From NCBI RefSeq assembly GCF_901709675.1, contig NW_023590225.1, positions 168,693 through 232,692 on the forward strand: a stretch of 64,000 bases of DNA, given 5' to 3'. Position 1 is the first letter of the stretch. Each line of letters starts with the position of its first letter. The translations under genes were made by a program, and so were the position numbers. Source of the stretch: Syngnathus acus (Eukaryota; Chordata; Actinopteri; Syngnathiformes; Syngnathidae). The notes under the pieces are model-generated. The model worked only from the letters and a program-made list of their open reading frames with translations. It was not told the DNA's origin and made no database searches. Shown in pieces: positions 11,935 to 24,592 of the stretch.

Positions 11935-14900
11935 GCCAATGGGGAGTTAAGAAGATGAAGACGAAGGTGAGGTAGAAGAAATAGCTTAGCCACCACTCAT
12001 TGGAACGGGGAGAGGCCACACGGAGGAACTGAGAGAAACCCACAAAACTTACCAGCAGGTGAAGGAAGGCATTCACCCACTCAGGAAGAAAACTCGACGA
12101 CGCGGGGAGTGCAAACAGCGGTAGATGTGCTGCTGGAGCTCCTTGAAGAAAGAAGAAGAAGATACCAAGAACCTGGTCCTAATTTTTCTGAAGCACGAAG
12201 AGGGAGAGAAGATCCATCACAACGGCAGGTGAAGGAATGCATTCACCTACTTAGGATGAAAGCTCGACGACGTGCGAAGGGCCAATGGTAAATGTGCTGC
12301 GGGAACTCCTTGAAGAAAGAAGAAGAAGGTACCGAGAACCTGGTCATAATTCTTCTGAAGCACCAAAAAAAAGGGGGGGAGAAGATCCACCGCAACGGCT
12401 ACTAGTGGAGACAGCATCGGTCCAAGCACGGGACACTGCAACACAAACTTCAAGTCCTAAATTCAACCAGATTCTAGTCTTGAACCTGAACCAAATTCTG
12501 AAATCAATTCCTTACCCTGAGTCAAATCCTAACCCTTAACCAAATTGCAAACTAAATCCTAAACTTGACCAAATCTAGATTCCAGAATGAATTTTAAATC
12601 CAACCAAATATCTAAAAATTTACGATTTAATTTAATTAAATTACAAAACGAAAAGGCGAAACTATAATCGAATCACATTTTTTTATTTTAAAGCAGGCCC
12701 TAAAAGAAAAAAGAAGAATTTTTCTTCAAACGCATAAAAGAAAACATTGGACGTGATGGGACACTGGAGGGCGCCCTTGACACATTAAATCGCGTTGGTA
12801 CCAACGGACCTCAGTTAGACGTGAATATTATGGACTTAATATTATCCTTTGAATTTAGAAACGAGTAAGTTGGAAAACACTATTAAATAGTATTAAGAGG
12901 TTTTTCAATAAGTTTGATTCTAATCGAATTTTGGAACGAATGCTTTGGTTGGCATGATTGCTGGCGGAGGATTGCTCTGACGTACGGCGAAAAAAAAGGT
13001 GGGGGCTACTTCCGGTTTGGCTAATGTTTACTAGCTGCCTTGTTTACGAGACTATTGATTCCACATACGGAGTTGGATTAAGGTGAGTGAGTGTTTTTAA
13101 CGGACAAAAGTGACCGGGTAGTGCAAATAAACAATACCAATCTAAATGTATTCTATTATTTTCACCGGGAGGAGTAATTTTAAGAATATTATGTGTTATC
13201 GGGGGCCGCCATGACTTTGGCAAGGGCTTATGGGTATTTCTTAGTTGCTAATGCTCGCTAGCTGCGGTACGCGTAGGACGATATCGCTCCAAATAGGTGA
13301 CTAGTTCGGTGATATATGTTGAATTTACGGCCGAATGGGACCGGGTGTCAATACAGGAACGGGCTCAGGAGGTTAAAACAAAAATTATTTGTTCGTTATT
13401 GATTTACGAAAGGACTTAGGTATGATTAGTGTCTATGGGCGGCGCCATTGTTTTGGGGCTGGGGCTTATGGGTGCTTCCGCATTGCTAATGCTCATAACA
13501 TTAGCTACGATACGCCTACAGCTATTTCGTTACAAATATACGATCTTATTAATGTTATAAATTAATTTTACGGATGAATGGAATCGGGTAAAATACTTTA
13601 ATAATACCAGGGGATTTGTGGACATTTTATTCCATTTTGATCGTTGTTTGGGAGAGATGATGTTGTGGAAGATAGGGGGATTACAGAAGCTGCCGGAGTA
13701 ACTGACAGGAGTTTACGAGTACTTCTGGGGGGTTGGTACCTAGGAGTATCGCGATTTACGTTGATTTGTATTTCTAAATGTACGATATGATTTAATAAAA
13801 AATATGAATTGAATTTTTAATAAAAAACTATGAATTGAATTTACATCTGAATGTTTTACGACTAACACAATTAAAGAGTGCCAATGGGTTATAGCCGAAT
13901 TTTTTAGTGCTTATCAGTTGAATGGGGGGGCGTGATTGGAGGACGAGAGCCGCCACGATGATTCGCCAAGGCTCTTGAGGGGGACGTTCAACGGTGGCGC
14001 TGTGACGCAGGAGAGTGGCACTGGGGAAGACCTTCTTTCCAGGTAATATGTAAGGTTACTCCGATTCTTTGAGAGAAACTTCTTTGATGACATAAAATGT
14101 ATTAAGAGTGGAAATAATACCTTAAAGGTCATTAGCACAGGTAGGCCACATAGAGTCCAATTTGCATTTATAATAATAAAGGTGGTCCCCCAATAAAACT
14201 GAAATGAAGCAAAACAACATTAAGAGGAAAACAACATTAAATGGAATACAAAGGTGGTTCATGTACAGTTAATAGTTGAACAAATCGGTACAACAAAAGG
14301 ACTAGAAGACTGACCAATTGATCTACTCTGTCTGCGTTAAAGCTGGAGAGTTGACTGGACAAGCTACTGGAATTTCAATTGACGAAGTAGACACGCTCCG
14401 GGGCTTGATCGACCCCGGCGGGGCCTCCCTTGGGCGAGGGTGTCTGGTGATAATGGCCGAAACACTCTAAGACCCCAAGGTCCACTACTGATGAGGTGTC
14501 TACAAAATTTTGACATCCAAATTACCTACAACAATGACCCTTTCTAAACAAAACAATTTTTTTAACAAAAATAGATTTAGAAAAAAAATATATTAGTTCA
14601 AACACAATTAAGGGTTAATGGACACAATTAATACAAGGGTGGTCGAAAAAAGAAGAGAAAGAGAATGACCTCTAACCCTAACCCCTGACCTCTAACCCTA
14701 GCCTTGACCCATAACCCCTAATCCTTAGCCCTAGCCCTACTAACCATACTAACCCTAACCCCTGACCCCTAACCTTAACCCCTAATTCTAACCCCTAACC
14801 CTAACCCCTAAATCCTAACCCTTGACCCCTAGCCCTGATCCTACTAACCCTAACCCCTGACCCTAACCCCTAACCCCTGACCCTTACCCTAAACCTAACC

Positions 14901-15910
14901 TTAATCTCTAAGGAAAACAGTTGATTGAATATAAAAACAAAACATTAGGTCAAGAATAATGCAAAGTGAATAGGCATAATGTAATCCAAGGTTGGAAGGG
15001 TAGGTGAGTTTCTCTCAATTTTTTCTCTCTCAACTTTTTTTTCCATCTTGCTGGCCGAAGACCTGGGTAGCGCCTCAGCTACTCGGGGGAGGTTCTGGCA
15101 GAGGTGCAGTCACACTTCGCCGTCCTTCGTACCCAATCCAGATTTTATGTGACCTGGTACGGCGGGTTTACTGCGGGGACATGCGTAGGCCCGTGCCTTC
15201 CGTTGCCTTCTATCTAACCGACAGGGTCGGCGGACCCTTTGGGGAAGGTTTAGCGAGACAAACTCAAAATACCTAACCAGCCAGTGCCCTTCGGACACCC
15301 GAGTATTACCTTAAGCCAAATTATCGGGTCGCATACTTTTCTAATTTTCCCGTTTCCCTGATATTTTCACCCTCTCGTCCCTCCTCCCCTCCTCTCAAGG
15401 GTAGAAGAGGGACGCCACCACGTGTCGGGTTTTTGGTCGAGATGCAGTCACATTTCCCAGTACCTGTCCGTGGACTCTCCTTTTCTTTATTTTTCTCTAA
15501 CGCTTACTTTCTTGTTAAATAACTTCTCCCTCCCGTCCCTCCTCCCCTTCTGTCAAGGGTCGGAGAGGGAGAGGACCACGGGTTGGGTTTTGGTAGAGAT
15601 GGCCTCATTTCCCATTGCCTTTCCGTGGTCTCTCTCTTTTATATTTCTCTAATTCTCACTTTCTCGCTATTGGCTAGAATAAAAAGGGCGCAGAGAGGCA
15701 ACTTTTCCAACCTGGTTAGGGCCATCTTCAACCTCTACATAAGGCAGTGGAATGCTTGCAATCTACCTGAACATAGACTCTACAGGACCACTAGGAGCGA
15801 GGGGAGCAAGCCCTGAGAAGAAGGATAGGTTCCCTCACTTCGGAGGATGAATCAAGAGCACGGATTTGCAGGGCCTTTTCCATTGCGGCCTGAGAGGAGA
15901 CGGGAGAGAC
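11935..15910. repeat. 3,976-bp subtelomeric satellite, copy 4
   Basis: Fourth full unit, two bases shorter because of a small deletion near 14578 in an A-rich stretch. The first bases read GGGGAG instead of GGTGAG. It carries the A haplotype and A at the base equivalent to 1853, as in copy 1. Confidence 0.95.
14667..14902. repeat. Degenerate telomere-like tract, copy 4
   Basis: Same variant order as the first tract, moved two bases by the upstream deletion in this unit. Confidence 0.9.
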
Positions 15911-18900
15911 GCCAATGGTGAGTTAAGAAGATGAAGACGAAGGTGAGGTAGAAGAAATAGCTTAGCCACCACTCATTGGAACGGGGAGAGGCCACACGGA
16001 GGAACTGAGAGAAACCCACAAAACTTACCAGCAGGTGAAGGAAGGCATTCACCCACTCAGGAAGAAAACTCGACGACGCGGGGAGTGCAAACAGCGGTAG
16101 ATGTGCTGCTGGAGCTCCTTGAAGAAAGAAGAAGAAGATACCAAGAACCTGGTCCTAATTTTTCTGAAGCACGAAGAGGGAGAGAAGATCCATCACAACG
16201 GCAGGTGAAGGAATGCATTCACCTACTTAGGATGAAAGCTCGACGACGTGCGAAGGGCCAATGGTAAATGTGCTGCGGGAACTCCTTGAAGAAAGAAGAA
16301 GAAGGTACCGAGAACCTGGTCATAATTCTTCTGAAGCACCAAAAAAAAGGGGGGGAGAAGATCCACCGCAACGGCTACTAGTGGAGACAGCATCGGTCCA
16401 AGCACGGGACACTGCAACACAAACTTCAAGTCCTAAATTCAACCAGATTCTAGTCTTGAACCTGAACCAAATTCTGAAATCAATTCCTTACCCTGAGTCA
16501 AATCCTAACCCTTAACCAAATTGCAAACTAAATCCTAAACTTGACCAAATCTAGATTCCAGAATGAATTTTAAATCCAACCAAATATCTAAAAATTTACG
16601 ATTTAATTTAATTAAATTACAAAACGAAAAGGCGAAACTATAATCGAATCACATTTTTTTATTTTAAAGCAGGCCCTAAAAGAAAAAAGAAGAATTTTTC
16701 TTCAAACGCATAAAAGAAAACATTGGACGTGATGGGACACTGGAGGGCGCCCTTGACACATTAAATCGCGTTGGTACCAACGGACCTCAGTTAGACGTGA
16801 ATATTATGGACTTAATATTATCCTTTGAATTTAGAAACGAGTAAGTTGGAAAACACTATTAAATAGTATTAAGAGGTTTTTCAATAAGTTTGATTCTAAT
16901 CGAATTTTGGAACGAATGCTTTGGTTGGCATGATTGCTGGCGGAGGATTGCTCTGACGTACGGGGAAAAAAAAGGTGGGGGCTACTTCCGGTTTGGCTAA
17001 TGTTTACTAGCTGCCTTGTTTACGAGACTATTGATTCCACATACGGAGTTGGATTAAGGTGAGTGAGTGTTTTTAACGGACAAAAGTGACCGGGTAGTGC
17101 AAATAAACAATACCAATCTAAATGTATTCTATTATTTTCACCGGGAGGAGTAATTTTAAGAATATTATGTGTTATCGGGGGCCGCCATGACTTTGGCAAG
17201 GGCTTATGGGTATTTCTTAGTTGCTAATGCTCGCTAGCTGCGGTACGCGTAGGACGATATCGCTCCAAATAGGTGACTAGTTCGGTGATATATGTTGAAT
17301 TTACGGCCGAATGGGACCGGGTGTCAATACAGGAACGGGCTCAGGAGGTTAAAACAAAAATTATTTGTTCGTTATTGATTTACGAAAGGACTTAGGTATG
17401 ATTAGTGTCTATGGGCGGCGCCATTGTTTTGGGGCTGGGGCTTATGGGTGCTTCCGCATTGCTAATGCTCATAACATTAGCTACGATACGCCTACAGCTA
17501 TTTCGTTACAAATATACGATCTTATTAATGTTATAAATTAATTTTACGGATGAATGGAATCGGGTAAAATACTTTAATAATACCAGGGGATTTGTGGACA
17601 TTTTATTCCATTTTGATCGTTGTTTGGGAGAGATGATGTTGTGGAAGATAGGGGGATTACAGAAGCTGCCGGAGTAACTGACAGGAGTTTACGAGTACTT
17701 CTGGGGGGTTGGTACCTAGGAGTATCGCGATTTACGTTGATTTGTATTTCTAAATGTACGATTTGATTTAATAAAAAATATGAATTGAATTTTTAATAAA
17801 AAACTATGAATTGAATTTACATCTGAATGTTTTACGACTAACACAATTAAAGAGTGCCAATGGGTTATAGCCGAATTTTTTAGTGCTTATCAGTTGAATG
17901 GGGGGGCGTGATTGGAGGACGAGAGCCGCCACGATGATTCGCCAAGGCTCTTGAGGGGGACGTTCAACGGTGGCGCTGTGACGCAGGAGAGTGGCACTGG
18001 GGAAGACCTTCTTTCCAGGTAATATGTAAGGTTACTCCGATTCTTTGAGAGAAACTTCTTTGATGACATAAAATGTATTAAGAGTGGAAATAATACCTTA
18101 AAGGTCATTAGCACAGGTAGGCCACATAGAGTCCAATTTGCATTTATAATAATAAAGGTGGTCCCCCAATAAAACTGAAATGAAGCAAAACAACATTAAG
18201 AGGAAAACAACATTAAATGGAATACAAAGGTGGTTCATGTACAGTTAATAGTTGAACAAATCGGTACAACAAAAGGACTAGAAGACTGACCAATTGATCT
18301 ACTCTGTCTGCGTTAAAGCTGGAGAGTTGACTGGACAAGCTACTGGAATTTCAATTGACGAAGTAGACACGCTCCGGGGCTTGATCGACCCCGGCGGGGC
18401 CTCCCTTGGGCGAGGGTGTCTGGTGATAATGGCCGAAACACTCTAAGACCCCAAGGTCCACTACTGATGAGGTGTCTACAAAATTTTGACATCCAAATTA
18501 CCTACAACAATGACCCTTTCTAAACAAAACAGTTTTTTTAACAAAAATAGATTTATGGAAAAAAAATATATTAGTTCAAACACAACTAAGGGTTAATGGA
18601 CACAATTAATACAAGGGTGGTCGAAAAAAGAAGAGAAAGAGAATGACCTCTAACCCTAACCCCTGACCTCTAACCCTAGCCTTGACCCATAACCCCTAAT
18701 CCTTAGCCCTAGCCCTACTAACCATACTAACCCTAACCCCTGACCCCTAACCTTAACCCCTAATTCTAACCCCTAACCCTAACCCCTAAATCCTAACCCT
18801 TGACCCCTAGCCCTGATCCTACTAACCCTAACCCCTGACCCTAACCCCTAACCCCTGACCCTTACCCTAAACCTAACCTTAATCTCTAAGGAAAACAGTT

Positions 18901-19890
18901 GATTGAATATAAAAACAAAACATTAGGTCAAGAATAATGCAAAGTGAATAGGCATAATGTAATCCAAGGTTGGAAGGGTAGGTGAGTTTCTCTCAATTTT
19001 TTCTCTCTCAACTTTTTTTTCCATCTTGCTGGCCGAAGACCTGGGTAGCGCCTCAGCTACTCGGGGGAGGTTCTGGCAGAGGTGCAGTCACACTTCGCCG
19101 TCCTTCGTACCCAATCCAGATTTTATGTGACCTGGTACGGCGGGTTTACTGCGGGGACATGCGTAGGCCCGTGCCTTCCGTTGCCTTCTATCTAACCGAC
19201 AGGGTCGGCGGACCCTTTGGGGAAGGTTTAGCGAGACAAACTCAAAATACCTAACCAGCCAGTGCCCTTCGGACACCCGAGTATTACCTTAAGCCAAATT
19301 ATCGGGTCGCATACTTTTCTAATTTTCCCGTTTCCCTGATATTTTCACCCTCTCGTCCCTCCTCCCCTCCTCTCAAGGGTAGAAGAGGGACGCCACCACG
19401 TGTCGGGTTTTTGGTCGAGATGCAGTCACATTTCCCAGTACCTGTCCGTGGACTCTCCTTTTCTTTATTTTTCTCTAACGCTTACTTTCTTGTTAAATAA
19501 CTTCTCCCTCCCGTCCCTCCTCCCCTTCTGTCAAGGGTCGGAGAGGGAGAGGACCACGGGTTGGGTTTTGGTAGAGATGGCCTCATTTCCCATTGCCTTT
19601 CCGTGGTCTCTCTCTCTTTTATATTTCTCTAATTCTCACTTTCTCGCTATTGGCTAGAATAAAAAGGGCGCAGAGAGGCAACTTTTCCAACCTGGTTAGG
19701 GCCATCTTCAACCTCTACATAAGGCAGTGGAATGCTTGCAATCTACCTGAACATAGACTCTACAGGACCACTAGGAGCGAGGGGAGCAAGCCCTGAGAAG
19801 AAGGATAGGTTCCCTCACTTCGGAGGATGAATCAAGAGCACGGATTTGCAGGGCCTTTTCCATTGCGGCCTGAGAGGAGACGGGAGAGAC
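15911..19890. repeat. 3,980-bp subtelomeric satellite, copy 5
   Basis: Fifth full unit, two bases longer through one extra CT in a CT dinucleotide run near 19610. It carries the A haplotype with T at the base equivalent to 1853. Confidence 0.95.
18645..18880. repeat. Degenerate telomere-like tract, copy 5
   Basis: Same variant order as the first tract, at the same unit phase. Confidence 0.9.
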
Positions 19891-22800
19891 GCCAATGGTG
19901 AGTTAAGAAGATGAAGACGAAGGTGAGGTAGAAGAAATAGCTTAGCCACCACTCATTGGAACGGGGAGAGGCCACACGGAGGAACTGAGAGAAACCCACA
20001 AAACTTACCAGCAGGTGAAGGAAGGCATTCACCCACTCAGGAAGAAAACTCGACGACGCGGGGAGTGCAAACAGCGGTAGATGTGCTGCTGGAGCTCCTT
20101 GAAGAAAGAAGAAGAAGATACCAAGAACCTGGTCCTAATTTTTCTGAAGCACGAAGAGGGAGAGAAGATCCATCACAACGGCAGGTGAAGGAATGCATTC
20201 ACCTACTTAGGATGAAAGCTCGACGACGTGCGAAGGGCCAATGGTAAATGTGCTGCGGGAACTCCTTGAAGAAAGAAGAAGAAGGTACCGAGAACCTGGT
20301 CATAATTCTTCTGAAGCACCAAAAAAAAGGGGGGGAGAAGATCCACCGCAACGGCTACTAGTGGAGACAGCATCGGTCCAAGCACGGGACACTGCAACAC
20401 AAACTTCAAGTCCTAAATTCAACCAGATTCTAGTCTTGAACCTGAACCAAATTCTGAAATCAATTCCTTACCCTGAGTCAAATCCTAACCCTTAACCAAA
20501 TTGCAAACTAAATCCTAAACTTGACCAAATCTAGATTCCAGAATGAATTTTAAATCCAACCAAATATCTAAAAATTTACGATTTAATTTAATTAAATTAC
20601 AAAACGAAAAGGCGAAACTATAATCGAATCACATTTTTTTATTTTAAAGCAGGCCCTAAAAGAAAAAAGAAGAATTTTTCTTCAAACGCATAAAAGAAAA
20701 CATTGGACGTGATGGGACACTGGAGGGCGCCCTTGACACATTAAATCGCGTTGGTACCAACGGACCTCAGTTAGACGTGAATATTATGGACTTAATATTA
20801 TCCTTTGAATTTAGAAACGAGTAAGTTGGAAAACACTATTAAATAGTATTAAGAGGTTTTTCAATAAGTTTGATTCTAATCGAATTTTGGAACGAATGCT
20901 TTGGTTGGCATGATTGCTGGCGGAGGATTGCTCTGACGTACGGCGAAAAAAAAAGGTGGGGGCTACTTCCGGTTTGGCTAATGTTTACTAGCTGCCTTGT
21001 TTACGAGACTATTGATTCCACATACGGAGTTGGATTAAGGTGAGTGAGTGTTTTTAACGGACAAAAGTGACCGGGTAGTGCAAATAAACAATACCAATCT
21101 AAATGTATTCTATTATTTTCACCGGGAGGAGTAATTTTAAGAATATTATGTGTTATCGGGGGCCGCCATGACTTTGGCAAGGGCTTATGGGTATTTCTTA
21201 GTTGCTAATGCTCGCTAGCTGCGGTACGCGTAGGACGATATCGCTCCAAATAGGTGACTAGTTCGGTGATATATGTTGAATTTACGGCCGAATGGGACCG
21301 GGTGTCAATACAGGAACGGGCTCAGGAGGTTAAAACAAAAATTATTTGTTCGTTATTGATTTACGAAAGGACTTAGGTATGATTAGTGTCTATGGGCGGC
21401 GCCATTGTTTTGGGGCTGGGGCTTATGGGTGCTTCCGCATTGCTAATGCTCATAACATTAGCTACGATACGCCTACAGCTATTTCGTTACAAATATACGA
21501 TCTTATTAATGTTATAAATTAATTTTACGGATGAATGGAATCGGGTAAAATACTTTAATAATACCAGGGGATTTGTGGACATTTTATTCCATTTTGATCG
21601 TTGTTTGGGAGAGATGATGTTGTGGAAGATAGGGGGATTACAGAAGCTGCCGGAGTAACTGACAGGAGTTTACGAGTACTTCTGGGGGGTTGGTACCTAG
21701 GAGTATCGCGATTTACGTTGATTTGTATTTCTAAATGTACGATTTGATTTAATAAAAAATATGAATTGAATTTTTAATAAAAAACTATGAATTGAATTTA
21801 CATCTGAATGTTTTACGACTAACACAATTAAAGAGTGCCAATGGGTTATAGCCGAATTTTTTAGTGCTTATCAGTTGAATGGGGGGGCGTGATTGGAGGA
21901 CGAGAGCCGCCACGATGATTCGCCAAGGCTCTTGAGGGGGACGTTCAACGGTGGCGCTGTGACGCAGGAGAGTGGCACTGGGGAAGACCTTCTTTCCAGG
22001 TAATATGTAAGGTTACTCCGATTCTTTGAGAGAAACTTCTTTGATGACATAAAATGTATTAAGAGTGGAAATAATACCTTAAAGGTCATTAGCACAGGTA
22101 GGCCACATAGAGTCCAATTTGCATTTATAATAATAAAGGTGGTCCCCCAATAAAACTGAAATGAAGCAAAACAACATTAAGAGGAAAACAACATTAAATG
22201 GAATACAAAGGTGGTTCATGTACAGTTAATAGTTGAACAAATCGGTACAACAAAAGGACTAGAAGACTGACCAATTGATCTACTCTGTCTGCGTTAAAGC
22301 TGGAGAGTTGACTGGACAAGCTACTGGAATTTCAATTGACGAAGTAGACACGCTCCGGGGCTTGATCGACCCCGGCGGGGCCTCCCTTGGGCGAGGGTGT
22401 CTGGTGATAATGGCCGAAACACTCTAAGACCCCAAGGTCCACTACTGATGAGGTGTCTACAAAATTTTGACATCCAAATTACCTACAACAATGACCCTTT
22501 CTAAACAAAACAGTTTTTTTAACAAAAATAGATTTATGGAAAAAAAATATATTAGTTCAAACACAACTAAGGGTTAATGGACACAATTAATACAAGGGTG
22601 GTCGAAAAAAGAAGAGAAAGAGAATGACCTCTAACCCTAACCCCTGACCTCTAACCCTAGCCTTGACCCATAACCCCTAATCCTTAGCCCTAGCCCTACT
22701 AACCATACTAACCCTAACCCCTGACCCCTAACCTTAACCCCTAATTCTAACCCTAACCCTAACCCTAACCTTAACCTTTGACCCCTGACCCCTAACCCTA

Positions 22801-23173
22801 ACCTTAATCTCTAAGGAAAACAGTTGGTTAAATATAAAAACAAAACATTAGGTCAAGAATAATGCAAAGTGAATAGGCATAATGTAATCCAAGGTTGGAA
22901 GGGTAGGTGAGTTTCTCTCAATTTTCTCTCTCAACTTTTTTTCCATCTTGCTGGCCGAAGACCTGGGTAGCGCCTCAGCTACTCGGGGGAGGTTCTGGTT
23001 GAGGTGCAGTCTCGCTTCGCCGGCCTTCGTACCCACTCCAAAATTTATGCGACTCTGGTACGGTGAGGTTTACTGACGGAGACATGCGTCGGCCTGTGCC
23101 CTCCGCTGCCTTCTATCTAACCAACTGGGTCGGCGGACCCTTTGGGGAATGTGTAGCGAGATAACCTTAAAAA
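19891..23173. repeat. Subtelomeric satellite, copy 6, partial edge copy
   Basis: Sixth unit. It is nearly identical to the others up to about 22748, with one extra A near 20950. From there to 23173 it is visibly divergent: the telomere-like tract is shortened and more canonical, and the following ~350 bases differ at many positions from the other copies. Similarity stops at about 23173, in unit phase near 3340, where a telomeric tract begins. The abrupt rise in divergence marks an array edge less exposed to homogenisation. Confidence 0.9.
22626..22805. repeat. Telomere-like tract, shortened edge version
   Basis: Matches the other tracts up to about 22748. It then switches to a shorter, more canonical run of CCCTAA units with CCTTTGACCCCTGACC, and lacks roughly 60 bases found in the others. 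This is where the edge copy begins to diverge. Confidence 0.85.
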
Positions 23174-23194
23174 CCTAACCCTAACCCTAACCCT
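23174..23194. repeat. Short interstitial telomeric tract
   Basis: About 3.5 perfect CCCTAA units between the end of the 3.98-kb array and an unrelated GC-rich sequence beginning CTCTCACACC. The orientation matches every other telomeric tract in the window. Confidence 0.9.
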
Positions 23195-23388
23195 CTCACA
23201 CCTGTTGCCAAAAAGAGGCCCCAGGATCCGGAGCCAGGGGGGGCGGCTGAGATTCAAAGCCAAAAATTAACGGTGTCCCTAGGCCCGCAGAGGAAGATCA
23301 CAGTGGTGGCCAGTAAGCCCAGCTGCTTCCCTCCCCACCAGGACCGCCCAAGAGGGGTGTCTGCACAAGGGAATCGGGCTTTGTCCCC
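23195..23388. other. Unassigned GC-rich segment
   Basis: A + strand frame is open from the telomeric tract at 23174 through this segment and on to about 23530, but it has no ATG and its ends are repeat-encoded NP runs. It may be a fragment of a retroelement coding region; I do not recognise it. No RNA gene is seen. Confidence 0.3.
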
Positions 23389-23460
23389 TGCCCCCAACCC
23401 TAACCCTGCCCCCAACCCTAACCCTACCCCCAACCCTAACCCTACCCCCAACCCTAACCC
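23389..23460. repeat. 18-bp telomere-derived minisatellite, four units
   Basis: Four perfect-length 18-base units of the form (T)(G or A)CCCCCAACCCTAACCC: the first two have TG, the last two TA. Each unit contains CCCTAA plus a cytosine-rich insert, so it is a telomeric variant expanded as a longer word. It encodes repetitive NP or GLGLG peptides in several frames, which are not genes. Confidence 0.9.
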
Positions 23461-23539
23461 TTTCCCCAATCCCAGTCCCTATTTACGTCCCACCAGGAAC
23501 AGAACTTCCAAACAGTGGAACAATTTTCATAATTAGGAC

Positions 23540-23830
23540 AAATTGGTATTAATTAATTCGGACCCATATATCTGATACCTACCTGGATACTTACCTCCAA
23601 TTGGAACCACGCGTCTGGTCCCCGGACCACGCCCACCTAAAAAAACTGAGTGAAAAAGAATAAGACAAAAGTCTCCAAATGTTCTCATTAACATAATTAC
23701 GGATTTGCAAAAACCCAAATATACATATATCATCCACCTACCTATGCACTACTTACCTGCAGTTGGAACCGCAATCTTGGATCCTGGACCACGCCCACTT
23801 GGGAAAACAAAAACTAAAAACATATAAAAC
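23540..23830. repeat. 162-bp diverged tandem duplication
   Basis: Two related copies, about 23540-23701 and 23702-23830. Each contains CATATATC, CCTACCT, TACTTACCT, a TTGGAACC motif (23601 and 23763) and GGACCACGCCCAC. Their origin is unknown. Confidence 0.7.
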
Positions 23831-24412
23831 AAAAAAACTAAATTAGTATGTTTATATGTTTTTACAATACCAATTTCAAGCTGACCGGATTTTATTTGTT
23901 TTGTTTGAACCTAATATGATGGCTAGTTTAAATATGAAAGTTAATTGGAAAACGCAAATTTATGCTTAAACAAGTTACATTTCGAAAATGAAAATTCAAA
24001 AAACAAAAAAGGTTTAAAACTTCAACCAAGCTGAGGATATAAAAAGAACCCGTAAGGCAAAAAGCCTTTAGTGCGAATTTGGACTGCAAGCAAGACACAT
24101 TGTTGCACCTCAAAAAACAAAAAAACAAAATTAATAGGTTTACATGATTTTTTCAATACCAATTTCAAGTTGATCGAATTTTAATTGATTTGTTTTGTCC
24201 TAATATGATGGCTAGTTTAAATATGAAAATAAATTGGAAAACGCAAATTTAAGCTTGAACAAGTTACATTTCTAAAACGAAAATTCGAAAAACAAAAAAG
24301 ATTTAGAACTTCAACCAATAATAAAAGCTGAGAATTAAAAGAACCTGCAAGGCAAAAAGCCTTTAGTGCAAATTTGGACTGCAAACAAGACACGTTGTTG
24401 CACCTCATAAAA
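23826..24412. repeat. 289-bp AT-rich tandem duplication
   Basis: Two copies with a 289-base offset, for example CAATACCAATTTCAAG at 23865 and 24154. Each contains TAATATGATGGCTAGTTTAA, GGAAAACGCAAATTTA, GGCAAAAAGCCTTTAGTGC and GACTGCAA.CAAGACAC, and each ends in A-rich sequence. The second copy runs directly into the hammerhead-like motif, so the pair may be part of a retroelement terminal region. Short - frames in both copies are repeat by-products. Confidence 0.8.
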
Positions 24413-24439
24413 CAAAAAAATATTTTTTCTTTTAATACA

Positions 24440-24494
24440 TGTGTGCCAGACCTGATGAAGGCTTAAGATAGCCGAAACGTTGTCAGGGCACACA
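24440..24494 (+). ncRNA. Hammerhead-ribozyme-like motif, Penelope-type minimal form
   Basis: What is seen: an outer stem pairs 24440-24447 with 24487-24494 (8 bp, TGTGTGCC/GGCACACA). The core CTGATGA is at 24452-24458. A 4-bp stem II (GGCT 24460-24463 with AGCC 24470-24473) has a 6-base loop. GAAAC follows at 24474-24478, then GTT and the triplet GTC ending at 24484. This is the order of a minimal type I hammerhead with a two-base-pair stem III, the kind known from terminal regions of Penelope-like elements. Weak point: bases next to the cleavage site (AGAC 24448-24451 against AG 24485-24486) pair poorly, so activity may be weak or lost. The sequence just after it, with TATTAAAAACAACTTTATT, fits a retroelement end. 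Confidence 0.6.
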
Positions 24495-24592
24495 TTACAA
24501 TTGGCCAAACTAATTCAAAATAGAAACCTTATTAAAAACAACTTTATTAATTAATTAATTATATAACAAAGGCAATTTCTGAATCCACTGCC
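24495..24592. other. AT-rich spacer
   Basis: No gene is seen. It contains TTAATTAATTAATTA and links the hammerhead-like motif to the LINE-like frame. Confidence 0.5.

Noticed and set aside
23254-23536. GLGLG-rich and NP-rich frames on opposite strands
   Set aside because: Produced by the 18-bp telomere-derived minisatellite; the + frame lacks an ATG start.
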